Positions 10,095 through 18,768 of a DNA stretch of 64,000 nt are shown piece by piece. The notes under the pieces were generated by a model, which worked only from the letters and a program-made list of their open reading frames with translations, did not search any database and was not told where the DNA came from. The stretch's first letter is position 1. Every line of letters starts with the position of its first letter. Position numbers and translations under genes: made by a program. The stretch is from Vibrio sp. SCSIO 43135 (GTDB lineage: Bacteria; Pseudomonadota; Gammaproteobacteria; Enterobacterales; Vibrionaceae), in assembly GCF_023716665.1 (NCBI RefSeq), contig NZ_CP071859.1, forward strand, positions 2,294,001 to 2,358,000. Reading direction: 5' to 3'.

Positions 10095-10706
10095 ATGAGT
10101 TTCATGAGTCGTCTTATCTCTTTCTTAGTCGCCTTTTTAATTTTGTCCGGATGTAGCTCATTACCGGAAAGTCAGATGAGTGTTGAATGGCAAGCACACC
10201 AAGACAAGCTCGCGAGTATTGAAACTTACAAAGCCGTAGGCAAGCTCGGTTATATCTCTCCACAGGAGAGGCAGTCACTAAATTTTCAATGGACGCATTC
10301 GCAAGACCGCAGCCAACTAAGACTAACCAACTTCCTCGGCCAAACCGTACTCAACCTTGTTATTACACCTCAAGGCGCGATAGTAAATACTTACGATGAC
10401 CAAACATTCTCAGACGTGAGTGCGACCCAATTGGTCAAAAGGCTCACGGGGTTAACGATTCCTGTGGACCAACTCCAAGACTGGATGCGTGGCATGCCCA
10501 CCGGAAGTGACAGCTACGAATTAAACGTAAACAACACACTTTCGACCCTCAATAAAACCATTGCTAATCAAAACTGGCAGTTAGAGTACTTGTCTTATCA
10601 GGACATTGACTTCAACAGCTCACCTCTGCCGTTACCGCAAAAAATGAGACTCAATCAGGCCGACACCAAGATTAACTTAGTGATCTCTAAATGGACGCTT
10701 AACTAA
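10095..10706 (+). CDS. lolB: Outer-membrane lipoprotein receptor LolB
   Basis: Accepts lipoproteins from periplasmic LolA and inserts them into the inner leaflet of the outer membrane; 203 aa. The signal peptide ends in a lipobox LSGC with the lipidated Cys at residue 20. The following sequence (YKAVGKLGYISPQERQSLNFQW, then LRLTNFLGQTVLNLVI) matches the LolB beta-barrel fold, and DWMRGMPTG is a typical LolB segment. The stop codon is immediately followed by the ispE start, so they are co-transcribed and probably translationally coupled. Divergent from hemA. Confidence 0.93.
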   Translation: MSFMSRLISFLVAFLILSGCSSLPESQMSVEWQAHQDKLASIETYKAVGKLGYISPQERQSLNFQWTHSQDRSQLRLTNFLGQTVLNLVITPQGAIVNTYDDQTFSDVSATQLVKRLTGLTIPVDQLQDWMRGMPTGSDSYELNVNNTLSTLNKTIANQNWQLEYLSYQDIDFNSSPLPLPQKMRLNQADTKINLVISKWTLN

Positions 10707-11579
10707 ATGATTTCCTGTACAACTCACTGGCCTTCGCCAGCCAAACTGAATTTATTCCTCTATATCACCGGGCAGCAAGAAAACGGTTACCACGACTTAC
10801 AAACTCTATTTCAGTTCCTCGATCATGGTGACGAGCTGTCTATCACCACAAGCTCAGAAGGCACGATAACAATCCTCCCTGAAATACCAGGATTGAAAAC
10901 CGAAGATAACCTTATTTACAAGGCTGCTATGGCTTTACGGGCATATACTGGCTGCCTGCTCGGAGCAGAAATAGTACTGACTAAAAAACTCCCTATGGGA
11001 GGTGGTATTGGTGGTGGTTCCTCCAATGCCGCAACCACGCTAATTGCCTTGAATTACCTATGGGATCTGAAACTTTCAGACATTCAGCTGGCAGAGATCG
11101 GATTAGCACTCGGCGCCGATGTACCAGTATTTGTCCGCGGATTTGCTGCTTTTGCTGAGGGTGTAGGTGAGCACTTAACTCAAGTATCCCCCCAGGAGAA
11201 GTACTACTTAGTAGTTAGACCCAGCGTAAGCATAGCAACAGCGGACATATTTAGGCATCCCGACTTGACCAGAAACACGCCGAAACGAGCCATGGCAACA
11301 CTTCTTGAGCAAGAGTACGTAAACGATTGCGAAAAAATTGTCCGAATGCTGTACCCAGAGGTTGATAAGCAACTTTCATGGCTGCTACAATACGCGCCGT
11401 CAAGATTGACGGGTACTGGATCTTGCGTTTTTGCTGAATTTAGCAGCAAGAAAGAAGCAGAAGCAGTGCTTGATCAACTGCCTGACACTGTCTCGGCATT
11501 TGTCGCTCAAGGGCGTAACATCTCGCCATTAAAAGAGACATTGGCTGAATACCAATCAGCCCACCACAACTCTATTTAA
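10707..11579 (+). CDS. ispE: 4-diphosphocytidyl-2-C-methyl-D-erythritol kinase
   Basis: ATP-dependent kinase of the non-mevalonate (MEP) isoprenoid pathway, phosphorylating CDP-ME at its 2-hydroxyl; 290 aa, cytoplasmic. It is a GHMP kinase: [14 protein letters not shown] at the N-terminus, the ATP-binding glycine loop [18 protein letters not shown], and the C-terminal [13 protein letters not shown] loop. It lies between lolB and prs, the order conserved in E. coli. Confidence 0.96.
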   Translation: MISCTTHWPSPAKLNLFLYITGQQENGYHDLQTLFQFLDHGDELSITTSSEGTITILPEIPGLKTEDNLIYKAAMALRAYTGCLLGAEIVLTKKLPMGGGIGGGSSNAATTLIALNYLWDLKLSDIQLAEIGLALGADVPVFVRGFAAFAEGVGEHLTQVSPQEKYYLVVRPSVSIATADIFRHPDLTRNTPKRAMATLLEQEYVNDCEKIVRMLYPEVDKQLSWLLQYAPSRLTGTGSCVFAEFSSKKEAEAVLDQLPDTVSAFVAQGRNISPLKETLAEYQSAHHNSI

Positions 11580-11607
11580 AACTGGACGCAACCCTGAGGT
11601 TTCCACC

Positions 11608-12552
11608 GTGCCTGATATGAAGCTATTTGCTGGTAACGCAACACCTGAACTAGCCCAACGTATTGCTGACCGTCTATACATCTCTCTTGGCGATGCTACT
11701 GTAGACCGTTTTTCTGACGGCGAAGTCGCTGTACAAATCAACGAAAATGTTCGTGGTAGTGATGTATTCCTAATTCAATCGACTTGTGCACCAACCAATG
11801 ACAACCTAATGGAATTGGTGGTAATGATTGACGCAATGCGCCGTGCTTCAGCGGGCCGTATTACTGCGGTAATCCCATACTTCGGTTATGCACGTCAAGA
11901 TCGTCGCGTACGTTCTGCACGTGTGCCAATCACTGCAAAAGTTGTTGCAGACTTCCTTTCAAACGTTGGTGTAGACCGCGTTCTAACTATCGACCTACAC
12001 GCAGAGCAAATTCAAGGCTTCTTCGATGTACCTGTAGATAACATCTTCGGTACACCAGTTCTACTTGAAGACATGCAAAACCGCGGCCTTGAAAACCCAG
12101 TAGTGGTTTCTCCAGACCTAGGTGGCGTAGTTCGAGCTCGTGCGACAGCGAAAGCACTTGGTGATGTTGACATCGCTATTGTTGATAAGCGTCGTCCACG
12201 TGCAAACGTTTCTGAAGTAATGAACCTAATCGGTGACGTTGAAGGTCGTGACTGCGTTATCGTAGACGACATGATCGACACAGGTGGCACACTATGTAAA
12301 GCAGCTGAAGCACTAAAAGAGCGCGGTGCGAAGCGAGTATTCGCTTATGCTACTCACGCTGTATTCTCTGGTGCAGCAGCGCAGAACATCAAGAACTCAG
12401 TACTAGACCAAGTAATCGTCACTGACTCAATTTCTCTTTCTAAAGAGATGGCAGCGACAGGCAAAGTAACCGAACTAAGCCTTTCTCGTATGCTGGCTGA
12501 AGCGATTCGCCGTATCAGTAACGAAGAGTCAATCTCTGCGATGTTCAACTAA
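11608..12552 (+). CDS. prs: Ribose-phosphate pyrophosphokinase
   Basis: Makes PRPP from ribose 5-phosphate and ATP, the common precursor for purines, pyrimidines, NAD, His and Trp; 314 aa. The sequence is very close to E. coli Prs throughout: [47 protein letters not shown] and the PRPP loop [11 protein letters not shown]. The start is GTG at 11608, giving [10 protein letters not shown] as in E. coli; the ATG three codons later is not preferred. Its product feeds upp and the purMN pathway elsewhere in this window. A terminator follows. Confidence 0.97.
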   Translation: MPDMKLFAGNATPELAQRIADRLYISLGDATVDRFSDGEVAVQINENVRGSDVFLIQSTCAPTNDNLMELVVMIDAMRRASAGRITAVIPYFGYARQDRRVRSARVPITAKVVADFLSNVGVDRVLTIDLHAEQIQGFFDVPVDNIFGTPVLLEDMQNRGLENPVVVSPDLGGVVRARATAKALGDVDIAIVDKRRPRANVSEVMNLIGDVEGRDCVIVDDMIDTGGTLCKAAEALKERGAKRVFAYATHAVFSGAAAQNIKNSVLDQVIVTDSISLSKEMAATGKVTELSLSRMLAEAIRRISNEESISAMFN

Positions 12553-12582
12553 AGACGAGTCTTTAGAACAACATATAAAAGA

Positions 12583-12610
12583 AGCACCCACTTTGGGTGC
12601 TTTTTCTTTT
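12583..12610 (+). terminator. Rho-independent terminator after prs
   Basis: An 8-bp perfect stem AGCACCCA / TGGGTGCT is followed by TTTTCTTTT, about 30 bases after the prs stop. Confidence 0.85.
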
Positions 12611-12712
12611 GTCGTCGTATCACATCGGTGACATGCCTGCGCGCTTCTCGCTCAACAGATAACTTCTGTGCTATGATACGGCGCTTTTTGAGATCCCAGA
12701 GAGATTCTAACC

Positions 12713-13303
12713 GTGAGTCAACCAATTAAACTTCTTGTAGGCCTTGCCAATCCAGGTCCTGAATACACTCGTACAAGACACAATGCAGGAGCATGGGTCG
12801 TCGAGGAATTAGCAAGAGTCCACAATGTCACTCTAAAGAACGAAGCGAAGTTTTTTGGTCTGACGGGACGTATCATGGTTAACGGACAAGATCTTCGCCT
12901 GCTGATCCCAACAACTTTTATGAACCTGTCTGGTAAAGCGATTGCAGCTTTGGCTAAATTTTACCAAATTAAGCCAGAAGAGATCATGGTTGCCCATGAT
13001 GAGCTAGATTTACCACCAGGCGTCGCTAAGTTTAAAAAAGGTGGTGGTCATGGCGGACACAATGGCCTACGAGACACCATTAGCAAACTTAGCAACAATA
13101 AAGATTTTTACCGCCTCCGGATTGGTATTGGCCATCCTGGGCACAAAGACAAAGTTTCAGGTTATGTGTTAGGTAAAGCCCCTGCTAAAGAGCAAGAGTG
13201 CCTAGACGCGGTTGTAGACGAATCAGTACGCAGCCTCGACATCTTAATCAAAGATGGCCTAACAAAAGCACAAAACCGCTTACACACGTTCAAAGCTGAA
13301 TAA
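12713..13303 (+). CDS. pth: Peptidyl-tRNA hydrolase
   Basis: Releases tRNA from peptidyl-tRNAs that drop off the ribosome; essential, cytoplasmic, 196 aa. The bacterial Pth signature [17 protein letters not shown] is at residues 10-26 with the catalytic base His at 23. The second signature [25 protein letters not shown] follows in mid-protein. It starts with GTG at 12713, preceded by AGAGA. It forms a pair with ychF 10 bp downstream, as in E. coli. Confidence 0.95.
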   Translation: MSQPIKLLVGLANPGPEYTRTRHNAGAWVVEELARVHNVTLKNEAKFFGLTGRIMVNGQDLRLLIPTTFMNLSGKAIAALAKFYQIKPEEIMVAHDELDLPPGVAKFKKGGGHGGHNGLRDTISKLSNNKDFYRLRIGIGHPGHKDKVSGYVLGKAPAKEQECLDAVVDESVRSLDILIKDGLTKAQNRLHTFKAE

Positions 13304-13313
13304 GGTTACTATC

Positions 13314-14405
13314 ATGGGTTTTAAATGTGGCATTGTTGGTCTACCAAACGTTGGTAAATCTACGCTATTTAATGCACTAACTAAGGCGGGTATCGAAGCC
13401 GCAAACTTCCCGTTCTGTACTATCGAGCCAAATACTGGCGTGGTTCCTGTTCCGGATCTTCGCCTAGACGCGCTTGCGAAAATCGTTAACCCACAGAAAA
13501 TTCTGCCAACAACAATGGAATTTGTTGATATTGCAGGCCTTGTAGCTGGAGCCTCTCGCGGTGAAGGTCTAGGTAATAAATTCCTAGCTAACATTCGTGA
13601 AACAGACGCTATCGGCCACGTTGTTCGTTGTTTCGAAAACGAAAACATCGTTCACGTTGCGGGTAAAGTATCTCCGATCGAAGATATTGAAGTCATCAAC
13701 CTTGAGCTTGCTATGGCAGACTTGGATTCTTGTGAGCGCGCAATCCAACGTAACGCTAAAAAAGCAAAAGGCGGCGACAAAGACGCTAAATTCGAACTTT
13801 CTGTATTAGAAAAGCTACTACCCGTTCTAACTGAAGGTGGCATGGCTCGTACCGTAGAACTTGCTAAAGAAGAAGCAGCAGCAATTGGCTATTTAAACTT
13901 CTTAACGCTTAAGCCAACCATGTACATTGCGAACGTTAATGAAGACGGTTTTGAAGACAACCCGTATCTTGATGCAGTACGTGAGTACGCAGAAAAAGAA
14001 AATAATGTTGTTGTAGCAGTTTGTGCCGCTATCGAATCTGAGCTTTCAGAGCTGGACGATGCAGACCGTGAAGAGTTCCTAGCAGACATGGGAATCGAAG
14101 AGCCAGGCTTGAACCGAGTAATCCGTTCAGGTTATGAGCTGCTTACTCTTCAAACTTACTTCACTGCAGGTGTAAAAGAAGTTCGTGCTTGGACTATTCC
14201 AGTAGGAGCGACTGCGCCACAATCTGCTGGTAAGATCCACACCGACTTCGAAAAAGGTTTCATCCGAGCTGAAGTGGTTGGTTACGACGATTTCATTCAA
14301 TATAACGGCGAATCGGGTGCAAAAGACGCAGGTAAATGGCGTCTAGAAGGAAAAGATTACATCGTAAAAGATGGTGATGTAATCCACTTCCGCTTCAACG
14401 TCTAG
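13314..14405 (+). CDS. ychF: Ribosome-binding ATPase YchF (OLA1 family)
   Basis: Obg-family P-loop protein that prefers ATP to GTP and binds ribosomes; implicated in stress responses; 363 aa. The P-loop GLPNVGKST is near the N-terminus and switch II is [10 protein letters not shown]. The site that normally reads NKxD is NVNE, the known change that gives ATP preference. The C-terminal TGS domain is present ([19 protein letters not shown] through [16 protein letters not shown]). It is co-transcribed with pth and followed by a strong terminator. Confidence 0.96.
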   Translation: MGFKCGIVGLPNVGKSTLFNALTKAGIEAANFPFCTIEPNTGVVPVPDLRLDALAKIVNPQKILPTTMEFVDIAGLVAGASRGEGLGNKFLANIRETDAIGHVVRCFENENIVHVAGKVSPIEDIEVINLELAMADLDSCERAIQRNAKKAKGGDKDAKFELSVLEKLLPVLTEGGMARTVELAKEEAAAIGYLNFLTLKPTMYIANVNEDGFEDNPYLDAVREYAEKENNVVVAVCAAIESELSELDDADREEFLADMGIEEPGLNRVIRSGYELLTLQTYFTAGVKEVRAWTIPVGATAPQSAGKIHTDFEKGFIRAEVVGYDDFIQYNGESGAKDAGKWRLEGKDYIVKDGDVIHFRFNV

Positions 14406-14428
14406 TTGAACTGATGAAAAGCTAATCG

Positions 14429-14458
14429 AAAGCCAGCAAACAAGCTGGCTTTTTTTCG
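14429..14458 (+). terminator. Rho-independent terminator after ychF
   Basis: A 7-bp stem AGCCAGC / GCTGGCT with a 6-base loop is followed by a run of six T. Confidence 0.88.
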
Positions 14459-14604
14459 TTTTTAAGCTTTCTTAAGTGCGAATACGAAACAAGTTAACTT
14501 GTTCTAAACTTGCTGTTTTGATAACAGTTTTCGATCACAAACGCGTCTCTTTGCTTAAAAAGAAACCGAACGACCGTTTTATCGGGATTTATTAAAAAAA
14601 ACTA

Positions 14605-14633
14605 TTGACGGGTTTAGCTCAACTCCGCATAAT
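14605..14633 (+). promoter_or_regulatory. Strong sigma-70 promoter of the tRNA cluster
   Basis: A -35 box TTGACG (14605-14610) and a -10 box CATAAT (14628-14633) are separated by exactly 17 bp. The GC-rich stretch GCGCCCC right after the -10 is a discriminator typical of stringently controlled stable-RNA promoters. Transcription would begin near 14641, about 48 bases before the first tRNA. Confidence 0.75.
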
Positions 14634-14688
14634 GCGCCCCGTTCCCAGCGAGACAACAACGTTTCACTGAGAGCAACAATATGGCATT

Positions 14689-14765
14689 GGCTACGTAGCT
14701 CAGCTGGTTAGAGCACATCACTCATAATGATGGGGTCACAGGTTCGAATCCCGTCGTAGCCACCA
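14689..14765 (+). tRNA. tRNA-Met (CAT), copy 1
   Basis: 77-nt cloverleaf with CCA encoded; acceptor GGCTACG/CGTAGCC; anticodon CAT at 14723-14725. It differs from copies 2 and 3 in the acceptor and T arms (CGTAGCC instead of AGTAGCC). It is elongator-type: the acceptor begins with a paired G. Confidence 0.95.
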
Positions 14766-14814
14766 TTTCCTAAACGCTTTTTACTTTAAACCGTAAGAGC
14801 TGTTAGGAAATAAT

Positions 14815-14899
14815 GCGGAAGTGGCGGAATTGGTAGACGCACCAGATTTAGGTTCTGGCGCCGCAAGGTGTGAGAGTTCAAGTCTCTCCTTCCGCACCA
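14815..14899 (+). tRNA. tRNA-Leu (TAG), copy 1
   Basis: 85-nt class II tRNA with a long variable arm; acceptor GCGGAAG/CTTCCGC; anticodon TAG at 14849-14851; CCA encoded. Reads CUN leucine codons. Confidence 0.95.
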
Positions 14900-14942
14900 T
14901 TATTTAGAATAACTTGTTTGCTAATGACAAGTTATTCGCTGT

Positions 14943-15017
14943 TGGGCTATCGCCAAGCGGTAAGGCAGCGGCTTTTGATGCCGCCATTCCCTGGTTCGAA
15001 TCCAGGTAGCCCAGCCA
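14943..15017 (+). tRNA. tRNA-Gln (TTG), copy 1
   Basis: 75-nt tRNA starting with the unusual T1 of bacterial tRNA-Gln; anticodon TTG at 14975-14977; acceptor TGGGCTA/TAGCCCA; CCA encoded. Confidence 0.95.
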
Positions 15018-15099
15018 TTAATTATAAAAGTGCTATTTATCTTGAAAAAGATGATGACACTCGCGATGAGATTATATATATTGTCTCGCTCGCAAAGAT

Positions 15100-15176
15100 G
15101 GCTACTTAGCTCAGTTGGTTAGAGCACATCACTCATAATGATGGGGTCGCAGGTTCAAATCCCGCAGTAGCCACCA
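15100..15176 (+). tRNA. tRNA-Met (CAT), copy 2
   Basis: 77-nt cloverleaf; acceptor GGCTACT/AGTAGCC; same CAT anticodon loop as copy 1; CCA encoded. Identical to copy 3. Confidence 0.95.
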
Positions 15177-15232
15177 CAATTCATTCAATAGTTTTTACCA
15201 GTTAACTGTTGATGATATATAGATATTGAGAC

Positions 15233-15317
15233 GCGGAAGTGGCGGAATTGGTAGACGCACCAGATTTAGGTTCTGGCGCCGCAAGGTGTGAGAGTTCAAG
15301 TCTCTCCTTCCGCACCA
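15233..15317 (+). tRNA. tRNA-Leu (TAG), copy 2
   Basis: Reads the same as copy 1 over its 85 nt; flanked by different spacers, so it predates the 284-bp amplification. Confidence 0.95.
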
Positions 15318-15331
15318 TACTTTGACAATTT

Positions 15332-15408
15332 GGCTACTTAGCTCAGTTGGTTAGAGCACATCACTCATAATGATGGGGTCGCAGGTTCAAATCCCGCAGT
15401 AGCCACCA
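15332..15408 (+). tRNA. tRNA-Met (CAT), copy 3
   Basis: Identical to copy 2. Its spacer to the next tRNA-Leu resembles the spacer between Met copy 1 and Leu copy 1, which points to an older duplication of a Met-Leu pair. Confidence 0.95.
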
Positions 15409-15461
15409 TTTCCTAAGCGCTTTTGTTTGCTTTAAACATTGAAAAGCTTTTAGGAAATAAC

Positions 15462-15546
15462 GCGGAAGTGGCGGAATTGGTAGACGCACCAGATTTAGGT
15501 TCTGGCGCCGCAAGGTGTGAGAGTTCAAGTCTCTCCTTCCGCACCA
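15462..15546 (+). tRNA. tRNA-Leu (TAG), copy 3
   Basis: 85-nt class II tRNA. It starts the first 284-bp tandem unit. Confidence 0.95.
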
Positions 15547-15602
15547 TTATTTAGAATGACTTGTTCTGTTGCCTAAGAGTAATAAAACAGATTGTTCGCT
15601 GT

Positions 15603-15677
15603 TGGGCTATCGCCAAGCGGTAAGGCAGCGGCTTTTGATGCCGCCATTCCCTGGTTCGAATCCAGGTAGCCCAGCCA
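15603..15677 (+). tRNA. tRNA-Gln (TTG), copy 2
   Basis: 75-nt tRNA-Gln in tandem unit 1. Confidence 0.95.
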
Positions 15678-15745
15678 CTACAACGTCTCATTGATTTACC
15701 AATCATCAGTGATGACCATACTCTTAGCAGAGATTAAACAGCTAT

Positions 15746-15830
15746 GCGGAAGTGGCGGAATTGGTAGACGCACCAGATTTAGGTTCTGGCGCCGCAAGGT
15801 GTGAGAGTTCAAGTCTCTCCTTCCGCACCA
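15746..15830 (+). tRNA. tRNA-Leu (TAG), copy 4
   Basis: 85-nt tRNA-Leu beginning tandem unit 2, exactly 284 bp after copy 3. Confidence 0.95.
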
Positions 15831-15886
15831 TTATTTAGAATGACTTGTTCTGTTGCCTAAGAGTAATAAAACAGATTGTTCGCTGT

Positions 15887-15961
15887 TGGGCTATCGCCAA
15901 GCGGTAAGGCAGCGGCTTTTGATGCCGCCATTCCCTGGTTCGAATCCAGGTAGCCCAGCCA
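15887..15961 (+). tRNA. tRNA-Gln (TTG), copy 3
   Basis: 75-nt tRNA-Gln in tandem unit 2. Confidence 0.95.
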
Positions 15962-16029
15962 CTACAACGTCTCATTGATTTACCAATCATCAGTGATGAC
16001 CATACTCTTAGCAGAGATTAAACAGCTAT

Positions 16030-16114
16030 GCGGAAGTGGCGGAATTGGTAGACGCACCAGATTTAGGTTCTGGCGCCGCAAGGTGTGAGAGTTCAAGTCT
16101 CTCCTTCCGCACCA
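16030..16114 (+). tRNA. tRNA-Leu (TAG), copy 5
   Basis: 85-nt tRNA-Leu beginning tandem unit 3. Confidence 0.95.
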
Positions 16115-16170
16115 TTATTTAGAATGACTTGTTCTGTTGCCTAAGAGTAATAAAACAGATTGTTCGCTGT

Positions 16171-16245
16171 TGGGCTATCGCCAAGCGGTAAGGCAGCGGC
16201 TTTTGATGCCGCCATTCCCTGGTTCGAATCCAGGTAGCCCAGCCA
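16171..16245 (+). tRNA. tRNA-Gln (TTG), copy 4
   Basis: 75-nt tRNA-Gln in tandem unit 3. Confidence 0.95.
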
Positions 16246-16313
16246 CTACAACGTCTCATTGATTTACCAATCATCAGTGATGACCATACTCTTAGCAGAG
16301 ATTAAACAGCTAT

Positions 16314-16398
16314 GCGGAAGTGGCGGAATTGGTAGACGCACCAGATTTAGGTTCTGGCGCCGCAAGGTGTGAGAGTTCAAGTCTCTCCTTCCGCACCA
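16314..16398 (+). tRNA. tRNA-Leu (TAG), copy 6
   Basis: 85-nt tRNA-Leu beginning tandem unit 4. Confidence 0.95.
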
Positions 16399-16454
16399 TT
16401 ATTTAGAATGACTTGTTCTGTTGCCTAAGAGTAATAAAACAGATTGTTCGCTGT

Positions 16455-16529
16455 TGGGCTATCGCCAAGCGGTAAGGCAGCGGCTTTTGATGCCGCCATT
16501 CCCTGGTTCGAATCCAGGTAGCCCAGCCA
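16455..16529 (+). tRNA. tRNA-Gln (TTG), copy 5
   Basis: 75-nt tRNA-Gln in tandem unit 4. Confidence 0.95.
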
Positions 16530-16597
16530 CTACAACGTCTCATTGATTTACCAATCATCAGTGATGACCATACTCTTAGCAGAGATTAAACAGCTAT

Positions 16598-16682
16598 GCG
16601 GAAGTGGCGGAATTGGTAGACGCACCAGATTTAGGTTCTGGCGCCGCAAGGTGTGAGAGTTCAAGTCTCTCCTTCCGCACCA
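16598..16682 (+). tRNA. tRNA-Leu (TAG), copy 7
   Basis: 85-nt tRNA-Leu that starts an incomplete fifth unit. The spacer is replaced by the cluster terminator 8 bases later. Confidence 0.95.
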
Positions 16683-16688
16683 TTATTT

Positions 16689-16717
16689 AAAACCCAGCTT
16701 AACGGCTGGGTTTTTCG
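16689..16717 (+). terminator. Rho-independent terminator of the tRNA cluster
   Basis: A stem AACCCAGC / GCTGGGTT with a short loop is followed by a T-run, directly after the last tRNA-Leu. Confidence 0.88.
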
Positions 16718-17114
16718 TTTTGGTCAGTCGAGCTTACCCACTCAATCGCTAATCAATCTAGCTAATCAACTCACTCGATATCCTCTTTGATCAATACAAA
16801 TTTCAACTGTACTTAAGCTTAAACGTCAGCAGAGCTTCTAGTCATAGGGGCATATCGAAGAAATTCATCAGGTGTGTCGCGGCTAGGTATACCGATTTCC
16901 AATTTTAATGACAAGGTTGCCCATCAACCAATAGATCGGCGCTACAAATTGGAAACTCGGAGGATCACTAACTGCGTACGGTTATCTAGTCGGCTGAGTT
17001 ACGATTCGACTGTAAATGACGCAATCACCTGGGTTCATCTCGTTATTGATTTCATAACACACTCCAGTTTTTAGCGTGGAAAATACTACTTTGTTTAGGA
17101 CGGGATAATTAGGG
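16718..17114. other. Gap between tRNA cluster and flagellin; possible folded element
   Basis: About 400 bases with no convincing gene. A 66-codon frame at 16874-17074 lacks a clear ribosome binding site and family resemblance. The visible structure is an inverted repeat at 16892-16905 and 16946-16960 (CCGATTTCCAATTT against AAATTGGAAACTCGG, near-perfect). Inside it a small hairpin GGTTG-CCCAT-CAACC is nested. A promoter for it was not identified. Confidence 0.4.
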
Positions 17115-17147
17115 TGAAAAAAAACCCAGCATTAAGCTGGGCCTTTT
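17115..17147 (-). terminator. Rho-independent terminator of the distal flagellin gene
   Basis: Read leftward, a CCCAGC / GCTGGG stem is followed by a run of eight T. It lies about 20 bases after the flagellin stop codon. Confidence 0.85.
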
Positions 17148-17163
17148 ATTCGTGACTCTCACC

Positions 17164-18297
17164 TTAGCCAAGTAGACCAAGAGCTGAGTTAGGAGCTTGC
17201 TTTGCTTGCGCCAGAACAGAGCTAGAGGCTTGAGAAAGGATCTGCGACTTAGTCAGTGCAGTTGTCTCTTTCGCAAAGTCTGTATCTTTGATACGACTCT
17301 TAGATGCATTCACGTTTTCGTTAATGTTTTCTAAGTTGTTGATAGCGTGGTCAAAACGGTTTTGGAACGCACCTAGTTCTGCACGATGGCTATCTACAAA
17401 CTTCAATGCTGCATCAACGACAGCAACTGATTGTTGTGCACCGCCAACAGTACGAACATCGATAGTATCAACTGTTTCAGCTTGAGCCTGACCAATTCCA
17501 AGTTCACCAGCTAAACTACCACCAAAGGTCGCAGCGCCTTCTACTTTGTTATTACCTGTGAAGAGCTGAAGCTTGCCGTCTTCATCTACTGAAGCCGTAA
17601 CCATATCGGTTTGACCATTGATGTAAGTTGCTAGCTGCTCGATATCATCGCCTTCTTTAGCGTTGATAGCGATATTTTGCTGCACGCCAAACTTATCAGT
17701 CAGTGCGATTGTTAGGTCGTTAGCACCTGCTTTCACTTCCCAATCTTTGTCTTGGCCGTTAGCCGCTTTGTACGAGTTACCACCCATCATCGTATTGTCG
17801 CTACGCATGTTGTTCAGGGTAAGCATTACTGCTTCACCATTATCCGCACCGATCTGGAATGATTTAGTAGAAAACGTACCATTTAGTAGCTTGTTACCAC
17901 CAAATGATGTGGTTTCAGCAATACGGTTCAACTCGTTGTTAAGAGCTGTTACTTCCTCTTGAATCGCAACACGCTCAGATTTTGAGTTAGAGCCGTTTGC
18001 AGATTGAAGTGAAAGATCACGCATACGTTGAAGAATGTTAGTGGTTTCGTTCATTGCACCTTCAGCTGTTTGTGCAATCGAAATACCATCATTCGCGTTA
18101 CGAACCGCAACGTCCAAGCCACGACTTTGTGCATTCAAACGGTTAGAGATCTGTAGACCCGCTGCGTCGTCTTTCGCACTGTTGATTTTAAAGCCAGATG
18201 ATAGACGTTCCATTGATGTTTGCTGAGCATTATTTGCACTGTTCAAATAACGCTGCGCTGTCATCGCTGATACGTTTGTATTTACATTAACCGCCAT
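17164..18297 (-). CDS. Polar flagellin (distal copy, sigma-28 type promoter)
   Basis: Structural subunit of the polar flagellar filament, exported by the flagellar type III system; 377 aa from ATG 18297. The frame extends further upstream, but AGGAGAAACC precedes 18297 and the N-terminus [19 protein letters not shown] is the standard Vibrio flagellin start. The conserved D0/D1 termini are intact: [20 protein letters not shown] near the N-terminus and [20 protein letters not shown] plus [14 protein letters not shown] end at the C-terminus. The central domain is short and variable. It differs from the neighbouring flagellin mainly there. V. parahaemolyticus has several flagellins here (flaC, flaD, flaE), and I cannot assign which letter this is. 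A sigma-28 promoter match lies upstream. Confidence 0.94.
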   Translation of the reverse strand: MAVNVNTNVSAMTAQRYLNSANNAQQTSMERLSSGFKINSAKDDAAGLQISNRLNAQSRGLDVAVRNANDGISIAQTAEGAMNETTNILQRMRDLSLQSANGSNSKSERVAIQEEVTALNNELNRIAETTSFGGNKLLNGTFSTKSFQIGADNGEAVMLTLNNMRSDNTMMGGNSYKAANGQDKDWEVKAGANDLTIALTDKFGVQQNIAINAKEGDDIEQLATYINGQTDMVTASVDEDGKLQLFTGNNKVEGAATFGGSLAGELGIGQAQAETVDTIDVRTVGGAQQSVAVVDAALKFVDSHRAELGAFQNRFDHAINNLENINENVNASKSRIKDTDFAKETTALTKSQILSQASSSVLAQAKQAPNSALGLLG

Positions 18298-18391
18298 AGT
18301 GGTTTCTCCTATTGATTTTCCGGCGTAGCGGAAATTTCCGAACGGTTTCCGACGTCTCGGAAAACCAATTAGTTCTCTCAAAGTACCCTTA

Positions 18392-18418
18392 TTAACGACA
18401 CGGTTTGAGATTCCTTTA
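18392..18418 (-). promoter_or_regulatory. Sigma-28 (FliA) type promoter of the distal flagellin
   Basis: On the minus strand: TAAAGGAA, 11 bases, GTCGTTAA, against the consensus TAAAGTTT-N11-GCCGATAA. It lies about 95 bases before the start codon. This fits a late (class IV) flagellin gene. Confidence 0.65.
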
Positions 18419-18550
18419 GAAAAAAAATAGGTAAAAAATAAAAAATACACGAAAGCAATGAATAACAAGACCTTACGCCCAGAAGGTAAAAAAAAAATTA
18501 AAGAAAATTGAGGTTTGGTCGAGAGGGGGGAACGCTAAATTGCAGATAAG

Positions 18551-18584
18551 AAAAAGCCCCTTTTCCTTTGAGAGAACTGGGGCT
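18551..18584 (-). terminator. Rho-independent terminator of the proximal flagellin
   Basis: Read leftward, AGCCCC pairs with GGGGCT around an 18-base partly paired loop, and a T-run follows. It lies in the 470-bp gap between the two flagellin genes. The stretch from here to the stop at 18769 shows no other feature. Confidence 0.7.
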
Positions 18585-18768
18585 AGTTGGTAGCCAGAGC
18601 CAATGTGGAGATCAAGAGAAATGAACACATCACCGGCTGACCGGGTGCATGCTTATCGTAAAGTCACTAAACGTAAGTGAGAGAGTCTAATAACCAATAA
18701 TAATCATGCTTTGCCATTGATCCTTTACTCTATGCCCACGTCTGAACACACAAGTAAAGTCTCTGGGG

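Larger units (their letters stand above)
15462..16689 (+). repeat. Tandem repeat: 284-bp tRNA-Leu/tRNA-Gln unit, 4.3 copies
   Basis: Leu copies 3 to 7 start at 15462, 15746, 16030, 16314 and 16598, a constant period of 284 bp. The Gln genes and both spacers (56 bp and 68 bp) repeat with them, and I see no differences between units by eye. The last unit stops just after its tRNA-Leu. Near-identity means recent amplification or active homogenisation. Confidence 0.92.

Noticed and set aside
14870..15109. 79-codon frame across tRNA-Leu, tRNA-Gln and spacers
   Set aside because: It runs through tRNA genes and is explained by them.
14689..16682. Prophage or genomic-island attachment at the tRNA cluster
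   Set aside because: No integrase and no 3'-tRNA direct repeat bounding a foreign segment. The only repeats are the tRNA units themselves.
16874..17074. 66-codon frame between the tRNA cluster and flagellin
   Set aside because: No good ribosome binding site, no recognisable product, and it runs through the inverted repeat that better explains the sequence.
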